Positions 11,901-21,489 of a DNA stretch of 64,000 bases are shown one piece after another. Numbering within the stretch: the first letter of the stretch is position 1; each line of letters begins with the position of its first letter. The stretch is from positions 126,860 through 190,859 of the forward strand of contig SCFE01000061.1 of NCBI GenBank assembly GCA_004352715.1. Reading direction: 5' to 3'. Made by a program: the position numbers and the translations under genes. The stretch is from Hofstenia miamia (taxonomy: Eukaryota > Xenacoelomorpha > Acoela). Below the pieces are notes generated by a model. The model was not told the DNA's origin. It made no database searches and saw only the letters and a program-made list of their open reading frames with translations.

Positions 11901-14900
11901 AACTCACAAGTTTCATCTGTTGGTTTTCTAAGTCCACCTCTAGAAATGCTGTTAATAATTTTTTCATGTTTGGTCATGTTGGTGATAGTGGGTGAAAGAA
12001 CTATCTGAATCCATTTGCTGACATTTTTTATCAAATTACTTGGCTTCCAATTCTTCAATATCATTGAACAGTTCACATTCAGTTTCTACAATTCTTCGGC
12101 AGCAGTTAGCACAGTTAGCCTTACTGCTTGTTTACCATGATTATTACTACTAAGTGTCCTTAAAGTATACCACAGCACTCGCTGCACAGTGACAATCGGG
12201 TAGGTTAGATAGAAGTTTTGAGAATATGTTTAATGTGTTCTATTGAGGCTGTTGTACAGAAATATAATATGCACCACCTATCGTAATTTACTAAAATATT
12301 TTTCCAATGGGTTTTGATTCCTAGTAGATTGAAATTCAGCATCGCGATTATAAGAAAAATAGTTCAACACACATTCCCATCACAGCAAATAGTATCTTGT
12401 TTGTTCTGTATTTTACTAAATATTTCCCCAACGTGATAGATTAACCATGCTGACAGCGTTTCTCTGCCTATTTGATATTTTATAAATTAAATTCGGTTTA
12501 GAAGGATTAGATGTACAACCTGTAATCAGCATTTAAGAGACATTGAATATGAATCGTAGCTCTAATGAGGAGTTGTTGCAAGAAATAAAACTATGACATA
12601 GAATGAATTAGCAGCTGTGAAACATGTGTGCTGTTAGTTTTGATATTTCCTATCCAATCAATAATAGGATATAAGTTTATCAAATAAGGTTTCTGTTCTA
12701 TGCATTTGTACATATTTGCGCTCACACAATACTAATAACAATGAATTTTCGTTTAGCAATTATCCCATCGATCTTCATTTATTGAATATTGTTGCATGCT
12801 TGCAAGGTCGACACTTAAGACCGACGTGCATTAAACGTAACTTAGTTATTATGGCATTTGTTTGGCATGAATGCAAAAAGCCCTTGTCCGTGTCATTTTT
12901 CTACAGTGAGTCAATGTGGCCTGCATCAGGTGTGAATTTCAAAGAAACGTATTAATGCTTTGATTACTTAACCTGTTCAATGATTTCTGTCAATATTTTT
13001 TCACCTAATATGCTTGTAATCCGTTTTTTGCTGGTGGAAGTTAACGGGTGTTTACTTTGTCACAATTAGTATGTGTAGCAGAATTTTGGGTGATAGTTTT
13101 AAGATTTCTTAATCCTTTCAAACCGGATAGTACATATATGTACCATTTAACTTTTCTAACAGCATAACGTTAACAATATACTAGTATACAGAATCCAATG
13201 GTACAATAATATAAGTTAAAAAATACAATGGTAAATATATTTACCACATTAAAATTTAGTCCCATATAATAGTAATCATCATAAACTTTATAAAACAACT
13301 TTACATTATATGTTTTAGCCATCTAGATTCTAAAAATAATAATAATTACAGAAAAAAAATTTCGGGTTGAAAGTGTTAAATGACTTTCATTTCTGGATGA
13401 ATCAATCAATCCGTTGTCTCCTCTAAGTTCCATTCCACGTTTGAAAATGAATTTGATAACCCTAATTTCATTTTTAACAATGATCTCCAGTAGTTCTGTT
13501 TCCACTAGACCTGGCTTCAGATACTTTCTTGACTTTTCTGTGCATTATTACATTTTGCTAATCCATACGAAGAAAGTTGTGAGGACTCCGGGTTGCTTAG
13601 TTTGAGCAGATTAATTTGCATGTGAAAAGGAATAAAGAAATCCCTGGCACAAACTTCTCTATTATGATTTGTAAAAAATGTGGTTGCTGCAAAGGCCCAA
13701 TGTCATTGCCTGCAAGTTATTCTTTGAGCTTTAGTAACATCACAAAGAAACACCATCCTTGTCCATATTTTCTTCAATGTGATTTGTTGATTTATTTATT
13801 TTATTATACTGATTTTGGTGAAAGAGTAAGGAACTGATTTAACTTTTTAACTTTTTCGCCTTGGCAGCCATTTTGTTGCTATTTCCTTTGTTTTGCGTCT
13901 TCTAGAAGTTCCATACCCTCGTGGTTTTTGCGTGAACGTCATCTGTCAATGACATGCGATTTTCTTCGCGTTAGCACCTATATGTAATGTCCTTAAAGAG
14001 TGATTTATGAATAATAATACATTCAACCGTATAACGTTGTTGTTAGAGAAAAAGTGAAAGAACAACTAAACATTTTTGCTTAAGTCTCATATGCTAGCAT
14101 TTGCTGTCTCTTACAAATTTTCTACATGGTGCTAATGTGGAAGACCATCGATTTCATAAGCTTGACTTAAAAATGACTTGGTGGGTGGCCCTTGGCTCTA
14201 TCCAGATGTTTTTTCAATGTATTCGAACCAGGGTTGTTAATATCAAACAGTTTTTTTTAAATAACGCTTAAAACATGGTTTAACGATATACTGTTTTTTT
14301 GTTTTTTTATTTTTTTTTGTCTTTTCCCATAGTATGCTTCAGAAGACAATTATATGTTAACTTTAAAAGTTCAAATTAAAAGATTATTAAGTTCAAATTA
14401 CAAAGTTAGAACAGAATTGAAGTTAACAGAAGAAATGTGCTATCAGAACGAATGTATTTACAAAATAAATGGTTGTTTTAGTGAATCACTTATTTTATGC
14501 TGCCTTGCCGTGCTCTATATGCAACTGCCACTCAAATTATTGTGATAAACCATATTCAAAAGTGTTTTGCTTCCCAAAGGATGCTGAAGAGAGGGATCTC
14601 TGGCTTTCAAAAATTCCACAAAAAATAAGTGTTGGAAAAACACTGTTGTTTGTGAAAACATTGGAAAGAGGCATATGAAACGTACATAGACCGGGGATTT
14701 AATTTAAGCAAAAATTTAAGATTAACTGAGAAAACCATGTTAAAAGAAAAATATCTGTATTTTAATGGTCTGTCGTCATTTACAAAAATTTAAAATGTGC
14801 TGTTTTTTCTGAACATATTGCAGTCAAAATTGATGATATATTGTTTTGGAACTTTCAATACGTAATCATATTTTTTACTTTATTTTATAAAAGCATTATG

Positions 14901-15864
14901 GCAATATGTTAATGGTGACGTAATTGGATTTTCAACAGATAAACTTCGGTTGCTTTCTAGAACACTTTTAGCAATTATGGTGAAGCCACATATTGGTCGA
15001 CATTTTGTGTTAAGCCTTCTTTCTATATTTGCACTTGAAGCCCAATTTTTACATTCAGCCATTACAAATGTGATGAATATGGTTCATTCATGTGGAGGAA
15101 TAGTTATTGGTTGCATTTCTGATAACAATGCTGTTAATAGGAAGTGTATATAAAGTTATTTGGAACTAGCCCTCTTATTGAAAAATCATTTATTTTCCAC
15201 ACCCAATTTTGGAAGATGAAAAATTTTATTGAATTTTTAATCCAGTACATTTATGGAAATTTTTTTCGCAACAACTGGATCACGGAAAAACGTTCAATGT
15301 TAAAATGTTTTTCTGGAATAACTTATTTTATTATAATTGTTGAGCTGTCGCTGGAAAAAACAAAAAACAATCTTTTTTAAAAAGTTTTTTTCTTTGTATT
15401 TTGAACCTGTTTAAAACGCCTTAGCAATCCTGAGTCGAAAATTGGAATTTTTGTAGTCAGTATTTGTAAAATATGTTTTACCCATTTACTATTTGTTGTT
15501 CTAGGCATTATAATAATTGGAATGTCATACAATTATCTAGTTAACCCTAATCTTTATTCACATTATCCCTATGTGCTTCACTACAACTGCTGCTATTTCA
15601 TTAAATGATTAGTTTATCATTGTTTATTTTTTAGACTCTAGAAGCTCACCTCCTTATTCGACTGACAAGCGTTTCTCTGATAGTAGCGATCCAAACTATT
15701 CTTTCTCTCCAGATATGTTTAACGCTATGGCCCATATGATGACCTCAGTTGCTAAAGCTGTACAAGGTGGTTCTAAGTCAGATTATTGGAATCCTGTTCG
15801 AGAACGAAGCAGGCCAACCTCTCGTCATAGAGATTGGGGTAGTGGCTCTGGCATGCGTTTCTGA
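592..15864 (+). CDS. TARDBP: TDP-43 (TAR DNA-binding protein) orthologue, six exons
   Basis: Joining 592-844, 892-1064, 5526-5666, 9859-10053, 10475-10652 and 15635-15864 gives an uninterrupted 389-residue protein with every junction in phase and GT-AG borders. Residues 1-85 match the TDP-43 N-terminal oligomerisation domain (GLRYRNPV, GW). NKRKMD keeps the first half of the bipartite nuclear signal, while the second basic cluster is weak. RRM1 has RNP2 LIVLNL and RNP1 RGFGFIRC. RRM2 has LFVGRL and RGFGFVTL. The family binds UG-rich RNA in the nucleus and controls splicing and RNA stability, including its own message in several animals. The tail of about 135 residues has no glycine-rich repeats but keeps a hydrophobic Met/Ala segment (FSPDMFNAMAHMMTSVAKAV) like the conserved helix of vertebrate TDP-43, and ends SGSGMRF. 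Three introns exceed 4 kb and are full of transposon debris. The identification is firm; exon 3-4 borders are the least certain. Confidence 0.93.
892..1064 (+). CDS. TARDBP: TDP-43 exon 2: nuclear signal and first half of RRM1
   Basis: Starts after AATTTAG. The split codon restores proline and then the family hallmark NKRKMD. A serine run follows, then RNP2 and helix 1 of RRM1. It ends phase 0 at GAG|GTAATT. Confidence 0.92.
1210..1305 (+). other. Candidate alternative or duplicated RRM1 exon
   Basis: A 96-base open segment with a TAG acceptor before it and a consensus CAA|GTAAGT donor after it. It is phase 0 at both ends, so it can be spliced between exon 2 and exon 3 or exon 4 without a frameshift. 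Its product keeps an FGF core 11 residues in (12 in exon 3), then EECRALIG against exon 3 EDQKQLVG, then FILL against FVLH. I read it as a diverged tandem copy of exon 3. Whether it is expressed is unknown; it could be a dead copy or chance. Confidence 0.45.
1306..1918. other. Intron 2, no feature seen
   Basis: AT-rich intronic sequence with no recognisable coding or repeat signal. Confidence 0.5.
1933..2039. repeat. (TA)n tract followed by repeated TACAAACGACGAAT motif
   Basis: A TA run is followed by ATTCGTCGTTTGTA at 1957-1970 and its exact inverted partner TACAAACGACGAAT at 1994-2007, then a third direct copy at 2026-2039. Related but mutated copies (ATGACGAATAT, ACGGCGAATAT) appear beyond the gap at about 2900-2940. 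It looks like the end of a dispersed repeat or satellite that was not assembled. Confidence 0.55.
2177..2868. other. Assembly gap (692 N)
   Basis: Undetermined bases inside TDP-43 intron 2. The gap lies between copies of the CGACGAAT repeat and near TA arrays, which probably caused it. Confidence 0.99.
2939..2982. repeat. (TA)n microsatellite
   Basis: An almost pure TA dinucleotide run of about 44 bases. Confidence 0.9.
3170..4000 (-). pseudogene. Tc1/mariner-type transposase remnant
   Basis: On the minus strand a frame near 3371-3349 reads SPELNPM, the Tc1/mariner catalytic-region motif (usually SPDLNPIE). Further downstream (about 3260-3200) another frame reads SMFCRVTAVIKNK, like the C-terminal end of Tc1 transposases. 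Upstream pieces include MNAECYRQK. The pieces fall in different frames with stops, so it is dead. A 26-bp direct repeat (3308-3333 and 3374-3399) marks a local duplication inside it. It lies in TDP-43 intron 2 in antisense orientation. Confidence 0.6.
4001..5525. other. Rest of TDP-43 intron 2, nothing recognised
   Basis: AT-rich sequence with no conserved coding pattern or clear repeat. It ends in the acceptor GGATTCTTAG at 5516-5525. Confidence 0.5.
5526..5666 (+). CDS. TARDBP: TDP-43 exon 3: second half of RRM1
   Basis: Encodes 47 residues including RNP1 RGFGFIRC, helix 2 and the last RRM1 strand, ending PHSK as in the vertebrate linker PNSK. Both ends are phase 0. The donor AAG|GTTGTT is weak but is the only one that keeps the family alignment. 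Confidence 0.88.
6253..6921 (-). pseudogene. Possible piggyBac-like transposase fragment
   Basis: The minus strand reads TRWLDNAVVTAISTV, similar to the piggyBac core segment RW-DN-VVT--STV, followed by fragments that could correspond to the next conserved block. It is interrupted by stops, a TA array and a gap. The similarity is short and by eye only. Confidence 0.22.
6379..6531. repeat. (TA)n microsatellite containing a 116-N gap
   Basis: TA repeats border undetermined bases at 6390-6505 on both sides. Apparent reading frames through it (YIYIYI with X) are artefacts. Confidence 0.95.
6922..9240. other. TDP-43 intron 3, nothing recognised beyond the hAT-like end
   Basis: AT-rich, with only short frames that lack any family signature. 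A short TA tract lies at 6838-6856 just upstream. Confidence 0.45.
9242..9266. repeat. Short telomere-like TTAGGG run
   Basis: GGGGTTAGGGTTAGGGTTAA holds about three units of the metazoan telomere repeat. It is too short to say more than an interstitial telomere-like tract or chance. Confidence 0.5.
9859..10053 (+). CDS. TARDBP: TDP-43 exon 4: RRM2
   Basis: Begins after TCTGTTTTAG and encodes DNEPTR then RNP2 LFVGRL, helix 1 DLREYFEQFGEVVDV and RNP1 RGFGFVTL. Both ends are phase 0, with donor AAG|GTTCAT. The order matches vertebrate RRM2. Confidence 0.92.
10475..10652 (+). CDS. TARDBP: TDP-43 exon 5: end of RRM2 and start of tail
   Basis: Starts after TTAATCTAG. NVNLVVNVAESKQTKQ matches the last strand of RRM2 and the SNAEPKHNSNRQ region. 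A charged segment ending LERRL follows. It ends in phase 1 at TTGG|GTATGC. The end of this exon and its donor are tandemly duplicated. Confidence 0.9.
10637..10722 (+). repeat. Perfect 43-bp tandem duplication over the exon 5 donor
   Basis: Units 10637-10679 and 10680-10722 are identical and each carries the exon end plus GTATGC donor. Reading past the first donor gives ten further residues after the Leu of LERRL and then TGA at 10682-10684, so use of the second donor would yield a truncated tail or a decay target. It could also be a small assembly error. Confidence 0.9.
10723..11800. other. TDP-43 intron 5, first part, nothing recognised
   Basis: AT-rich, with no motif I can name. Confidence 0.5.
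11804..12200 (-). pseudogene. Possible P-element/THAP9-type transposase C-terminal fragment
   Basis: A minus-strand frame contains ISRGGLRKPTDETCEL, which resembles the GGL-x-PSD segment near the C-terminus of P-element-like transposases. The upstream frame RVLWYTLRTLSSNN may belong to it. It is short and broken, and points in the opposite direction to the THAP relic at 14.5 kb. Confidence 0.3.
12201..13108. other. TDP-43 intron 5, nothing recognised
   Basis: No coding or repeat signature seen. Confidence 0.45.
13113..13375. mobile_element. piggyBac-type MITE with TTAA target sites
   Basis: The element is bounded by TTAA at 13109-13112 and 13376-13379. Its ends are TCCTTTCAAACCGGATA on the left and, as reverse complement, CACTTTCAACCCGAAAT on the right, an imperfect terminal repeat in the CCTTT style of piggyBac. 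A palindromic GTACATATATGTAC lies just inside the left end. It is 263 bp and has no coding capacity. Confidence 0.6.
13380..14489. other. TDP-43 intron 5, nothing recognised
   Basis: Contains a T-rich stretch near 14290-14325 but no recognisable gene or repeat. Confidence 0.45.
14490..15370 (+). pseudogene. P-element-like (THAP9-type) transposase relic
   Basis: Around 14511-14640 the frame encodes a THAP-type C2CH zinc finger start (CSICNC, then FPKDAEERDLWLSKIP). One base out of frame the next stretch gives NTVVCE and then HW, the closing C-x2-H. Around 14930-15310, over at least two frames, come RTLLAIMVKP, SCGGIVIGCISDN and FRNNWITEKRSML, which follow the block order of P-element/THAP9 transposases (RNase H-like core). 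At least two frameshifts make it non-functional. It lies in TDP-43 intron 5 in the sense orientation. The family assignment rests on motif order seen by eye. Confidence 0.65.
15635..15864 (+). CDS. TARDBP: TDP-43 exon 6: C-terminal tail and stop
   Basis: Begins after TTATTTTTTAG and completes the split Asp codon. It encodes a Ser-rich stretch, the Met/Ala helix-like segment, KSDYWNPVRERS, and ends DWGSGSGMRF with TGA at 15862-15864. Confidence 0.9.
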
Positions 15865-15901
15865 AACATTTTATTTTCGTTCCTTAAATTTTAAGAACTA
15901 C

Positions 15902-15907
15902 AATAAA
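15902..15907 (+). terminator. Polyadenylation signal AATAAA of TDP-43
   Basis: A canonical AATAAA lies 38 bases after the stop codon. Cleavage would fall close to the start of the TA array and gap. Confidence 0.6.
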
Positions 15908-15916
15908 TTCCCTATC

Positions 15917-16150
15917 TATATATATATNNNNNNNNNNNNNNNNNNNNNNNNNNNNNNNNNNNNNNNNNNNNNNNNNNNNNNNNNNNNNNNNNNNNNNNNN
16001 NNNNNNNNNNNNNNNNNNNNNNNNNNNNNNNNNNNNNNNNNNNNNNNNNNNNNNNNNNNNNNNNNNNNNNNNNNNNNNNNNNNNNNNNNNNNNNNNNNNN
16101 NNNNNNNNNNNNNNNNNNNNNNNNNNNNNNNNNNNNNNNNNNNNNNNNNN

Positions 16151-16181
<31 letters not shown>
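15917..16181. repeat. (TA)n microsatellite with 223-N gap
   Basis: TA repeats flank undetermined bases at 15928-16150. Confidence 0.95.
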
Positions 16182-16182
<1 letters not shown>

Positions 16183-16189
16183 TACACAT

Positions 16190-18040
16190 CTGAGTGTCCT
16201 TTCTCAGATCACTGCATCGCTACTGTTAGTTCTGCAAAATTACAGCCACATTCGCAAAAACAAAGGAATGGATAACAACTACAGATAAGATTCATAATTG
16301 TCTTGATAATCTAAATGTCTCTTTATCGTCTGAAAATTGGCTAGGATTATATTTTGCGTTTGATCCAAATTCAATGCTAGAAAACTTTACAAAAATATTT
16401 GAATTGCATTTCAATACACATTGTCCAAAAAAAGACTTTTAATTTCTTCAAATAGCTCTTTGCAGGCTGATAAGCATTCTTTCAAACCGTGGTTAACACA
16501 TGCATGCAAAAGTTTTATAGCTAAAAAGGGGATGCTTATAATACATTTTCTAATTCTCGAACTCCTCAAAATTTCTCACTATATAAAAAGGCAAGAAATA
16601 TTTCTAATATAGAAAACCGAAAATCGTTCAATGCGTGTTTAGCCTGAGTACAAAAATGCTTCCGATAACAAATCTAAGTGGAAATTTATTCGTGATGCTA
16701 CCAACAATAATAGAGCTATGTATACTACTATTGATAAGTTCAAAGACAAATGGATATTTGCACTGCTATGACGTCAGAATTTCTAACATCCTATATAACA
16801 ATTTTATTAAACTTGGTAAATACATGGGCCTGACATAGAATACAATTTTTCAAATCACTATCATGCATCTCCTGAATTCAGTTATGGTACTTAAATCTAA
16901 TAAATCCAGTAGTCCTTCGAATATTCCCCCATGGTCACTTAAAGCTACAGCTAATCAAATTGCCAAACCATTAAATTTTAGTTTTAATGAATTCATAAAG
17001 TATATACTTCCTGATTGTCTCAAACATGCATATATAACCCAAGTTTTCAAAAAGAATGATCCACACTGTGCTACGAACGATATGATTATATCATTAACAT
17101 CGCCAATAAGCAAAATCTTTGAACGACTTTTGTATAATCAAATAACTGACCATTTATCTAAACACAAACTAATTTCCCAAACACAATTTGCATTTCGTCA
17201 AAACTTCTCAACGACTAATGCGCTGTTACAGGTAACTACTCCGATAACTATGTAGCATTTGCTTTCTTAGATCTATGTAAAGCTTTCGACTCCATTAATC
17301 ACATTTTACTAAAAAAACTAATGCCTCTTGCATTTTCTTATAACAGCAAAACATTATTAACTAGCTATCTAAACAATAGACGTCAGTGCGTTAAAATTAA
17401 TAACGTTTTTTTCAAATTGGCTACGAATTAAACATGAGTTTCCCCAAGTAACGATCGTAGGACCACCGCTGTTTAGTTTATACATGTGTAAAGCTACAAA
17501 CTGCAACTTGATTTGATATGCTAATGATGCTATTTCCAGTAGCCATAAATCGATTGATACAGTTGTAAAAATTATTAAATTCCCTTGTATTAAGTTGTAT
17601 AGGTATTTTAGTATGCATAAATTAACGTAAAGAAAATCGAATTTTGAATAATGCAACCTAGTAAAGCTCTAAACACAATAAATTACACTCTTAAATTTAA
17701 TAATGATATGCGTTAAGGCTGTTGACATCTTTAGATATTTAGGAGTTACTTTTGATTCAACGCGCAAATAAATGTCATACTGAAAAGGTTGGCTGTAGGC
17801 ATCAAAAGCATTTCTTGCATTGCAGACCAATTTTATTCCATTGCAGTAACCAAAATGTTTCATGCATATTTCTTAGTCATCTCAGCTATGCTAATGAGCT
17901 TTTCAAAAATAGAAATGTTTCCTTTTAAAAAGCTTGAAACCCAGTTTAAATGGGCTCTGAAAGCGTGTCAAATATCTAGCAAAACGAAAGATTACATTAC
18001 TGCAACTACCCTTCGGCCAAGGCAGCTATAATCATTTTTA
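16190..18040 (+). pseudogene. CR1/Jockey-like LINE, ORF2 remnant
   Basis: Several frames together follow the LINE ORF2 order: the segment after the endonuclease (KPWLTHACKS), finger/palm blocks (NKSSSPSNIPPWSLKA, then ISKIFERLLYNQI), motif A as LDLCKAFDSINH near 17265-17300, the fixed segment LFSLYM, a YAND box where YADD is expected near 17518, and FRYLGVTFDS near 17730. Stops and frameshifts separate the pieces. The element is sense relative to TDP-43 but begins after that gene ends. Confidence 0.75.
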
Positions 18041-18340
18041 ATAACGCAGTAAACTTCTTTTAGATAATGAATTTTAACAAAAAATTCAAATATATTTCGA
18101 CTACAAAATCATCGTCAGTTTTACAAATAATTCCCTCGAATTTTTACTTGATTTTATAATCATATATTCGCTAAATCTTAATTATTGGTATCAATAGTTT
18201 ATGTTTGTAATCATCTTTTGTATTTAAATTTGGTTGAAATGATCTAATGAGAATGCTTTCAGTGATTTTGCATCAGTATTCTTTAAAAATTTTAAATAAT
18301 AACTCAGTCCACAATTTTTAGGTGTTGAAATGGTTGAATT
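18041..18340. other. Gene-free stretch between retroelement fragments
   Basis: No signature seen. Confidence 0.4.
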
Positions 18341-18354
18341 AGTTTTATGTTCTT

Positions 18355-18845
18355 TTGCTTAGTTGCCGCCCGCAATATCTGATATAATCTTCACCACAAG
18401 TGCATTGAATCTTATAAATTTCATTAGATTTATCGGACATGCTAGTTGTTGATTTAATGCCAAGCTTTGCATTAAGTTTGTCGATCTTGTAAAAAATCTT
18501 ACTTTTTCTGTAATGAATTCTCTCTCATGTGATGTATTACATTTGTTGTATGCATTCCTCAATAGTGGATTTTAAATAGGCCGGTATCTGATGATTTCTT
18601 AATATTCCAGTTATAAATGATGTTGAATCCTTCATAATTTTAAAATTTAAGAAATTAAAATTGCATTTTTCCATTGTGAATTTGATGTTTTTATCGATTG
18701 AATTGAGCTTAGTTAACATTTCATCTGCGGTTTCTTCATTGTCAACAAAAACAAATATGTCATCCATATATCATTTTGTATTTTTTATGAGGCTATTTAA
18801 TAAGTAATCAGTTCTGCAAATGTCAAACACTTTCTTCTTTGGGAT
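18355..18845 (-). pseudogene. Penelope-like element fragment (RT and GIY-YIG)
   Basis: Read on the minus strand, the piece begins with VFDICRTDYLLNS, then YMDDIFVF with the RT catalytic YxDD and NIKFTMEKCNFNFLNFKI, as in Penelope-like reverse transcriptases. Farther on, about 18440-18355, comes SNEIYKIQCTCGEDYI and GRQLSKRT, which resembles the GIY-YIG endonuclease start (Y-I-C--CG--YIG-T-R). A stop before YMDD and other changes make it inactive, and it is truncated at its 5' end. Confidence 0.7.
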
Positions 18846-18879
18846 GTAGCTGCATTTATGCTTTGACCCCAATTAGAGT

Positions 18880-19185
18880 CAGCAATTATGCTCCCTTTAA
18901 GGCTGCAGAAGATGCTGAGGGAACAAAGATAAATAAATACCGACAACTAATTGATGCTGGCTACGACTTTCAACCTATAGCCTTTGAAGTTCAAGGCAAT
19001 TGTGGGTCTGAATCTTTTGAATTGCTCAAAACATTTGTAGCTCGTATCTGTGCGTGTACCAAGCAGGCTTATTCTTAGGAATTCCTTATGCAAAGAATCA
19101 GTATTGCAATTCCAATGGTAAATAGTGGCTGTGTCGTTGGCACAGTTCGTTCAACAAAACAGTTGGACGAAGTTTTCTGCTTGTA
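18880..19185 (+). pseudogene. Retroelement C-terminal fragment
   Basis: The frame AAEDAEGTKINKYRQL, YDFQPIAFEVQG and then, after a frame break near 19078, FLMQRISIAIPMVNSG-CVVGTV matches a recurrent C-terminal block (FxPVAxET---QR-SxAxxRGNA--VLGT) that I associate with animal retroelement polyproteins. I cannot assign the clade. Confidence 0.45.
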
Positions 19186-19520
19186 GGCGCATCTCCTCTA
19201 CTCTCTTCATAGCTTCTTCTACGGGACGTTCAATAAACCTGTCGTTTTTTTATGCTGAAGATCTGTACTTTAGGAAGTTTACTTCAATATTTCGCAAATT
19301 TACATTGGAATAAAGTATGCTGAAAATTATATTAAATTAATAGTATAATGTTGTAGATAATTTTTCTTAATCATTGTAATATTGATTAGGTTGATTACCC
19401 TAATCTTAAACAAATTGTAATGTGGATTTTGTAAATTTTTAATTAATTGAATTTTGTAAAATAAAAAGATCTAGTTATAAAGTACATTTGCAACTTATTA
19501 AATAAAGACTTTCTTATTCT

Positions 19521-19546
<26 letters not shown>
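19521..19546. repeat. (TA)n microsatellite
   Basis: Pure TA run. A second shorter one lies at 19714-19731. Confidence 0.9.
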
Positions 19547-19553
<7 letters not shown>

Positions 19554-19733
19554 TAGAAATTAGAATTAAAAATTATCTTTATTTCAGAATGAAACATATC
19601 AAACTGACTAAATTTACAAACTATCATAAAATTCACTTCACTTGAAGAGTTATTTGCGGACTTTCACGGATGTGATAGCTCTGGTGTGGTCTTCCTTTCG
19701 TGTCGGTGTTTTTGGTATATATATATATATAAT

Positions 19734-20303
19734 CTCCTGAACGCACATCGTTCAAATTGATACAGCTTGCATCATTTTGACGGAATTCAAAAGTTCTCGT
19801 CTGAACACACATTATTCATTTGAACGATAAGTAATTAGCGGCTTTGTTTTGCTGACAGATTGTTAGGCTTGTCCATTGGACACATTTGTCTGTCTAATCC
19901 AATCTAACACAAAAATTTTAGAATTGTCCAATTGGAATCCAATCTAAGTTTGAATTTGGTAGTCCAAATTTGCTTTGCAACATACACTAGATATTTTTGA
20001 TTTCACATATGTATTTAAGATTTTTTTATGCGTTTTTAATGTTTGGGTTTCGCCTGTAAAACCAGAGAAATACATAATGTCTAAGAAAACACAGATAAAT
20101 CAGAATTATAATTGCAGGCTAAATGCATTGATTTTATTTGTAGAAGTTTTGGCTAAAATACAAGATCCTATAGTCTATTAACACCACGCTCAATATCGGA
20201 AACCTATCTGTTAATCTTATTTGTTTGTTTCTAATTCAAGTTTCAGTTCAAGAGTATGCTCACTTTTTACAACTTTGCGGAAGCACTACCGTGTGTTCAG
20301 GAG
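19734..20303. repeat. Possible short inverted-repeat element
   Basis: CTCCTGAACGCACA at 19734-19747 and the complement of CTCCTGAACACACG at 20290-20303 match 12 of 14. A related GTCTGAACACACAT lies at about 19799. No coding sequence and no clear target duplication is seen. Confidence 0.3.
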
Positions 20304-21485
20304 GAATTTTTTAACTGGGAGTGTGGCAGGTTTTATGAAATCCTGTGAACAAAAACTTGAATTTTCATACAATACTTTTTTCTTAAGTTTAACAAATATA
20401 GAAACTCATTAAAGTGCATAAAGGCATTTCTTAGAACTGGAACATATTAGAGGGTACCTCATGACGAGACTTTCAACTCACGCAGCACACCGAGGAAGAA
20501 TCCAAGGGTTCGTAGCTTTTTATCGCAATCAAAATTTGAAAGATGCACCGGGATGAAGACTTTGATCTCCTATAGTATTGGAAGAATTCCTCTTAGAAAA
20601 TTTTAGATGAGTAGCAAAATCTTATCTAACCACACAAGCTTTAGAAACAGCTCCTGAACTAGTGCTTAGTTCAGCTGGATTTATGATTCCTGCTTGACCC
20701 GTACAGCGGCACTTTGCTCATCTGAACGAATTCGTAGTTATTAAAAAATATTTTATGCAATTCAGTATGGGTAAAAATACAGTAATTCATGTTATATATT
20801 CATGGGTGTACTATTTGTAGTTTTTTAAGATTCGGTGCTATGTTAGTAGGAGACCGGGGGGAGTAGGATCATTTCACTTTTACTGCCACAAAACTGTTCC
20901 TTCCTTTATACTAGTAAAAAGAAATCCTTCAACAAATATTGTAAGATTCTAACTCAAAGACACATAAGCATGACAGAGGTTTTACCTAAGAATCTATTTG
21001 TGATTGTGTTCAATAAACATTTGTATCTGAATTCCCATTCCTCTGAGTAAATCACCGTCTTTTTAGCAGGAAAAATAAAATTCTTCTAGAAAGGAAAAGC
21101 TTAACATAGTTTATTAAGTTTTTGCATACGGAATATCATAAAACTACTGATAATATAGTGTTATAAAATGACACCAATTATCCACAAAGCTTATCCATTT
21201 TGAAATTCTGCCTAATATGAGACAACATAAATGTATATATAACATATCATGCCTGAATTGTTGTGCAGACTCAATAAAGGGACATAAATAGCAATTCAAC
21301 CAATGAATTTAAGAATTTATTTATCATATACTGTCTGATTGGAATACAAAAGCACAATAACACTGGTCCAGTCATTGTATTCTAATCAAATAAAATTTTA
21401 CAAAACGTACTTATTTTGTGCTCACGTAATTAAGAGACAATATTGCAATTAATTACTATGATATGGCGTATTGAATTTAGAGGAT
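20304..21485. other. Gene-free stretch, nothing recognised
   Basis: AT-rich, with no conserved frame or repeat noticed. Confidence 0.5.
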
Positions 21486-21489
21486 TACC

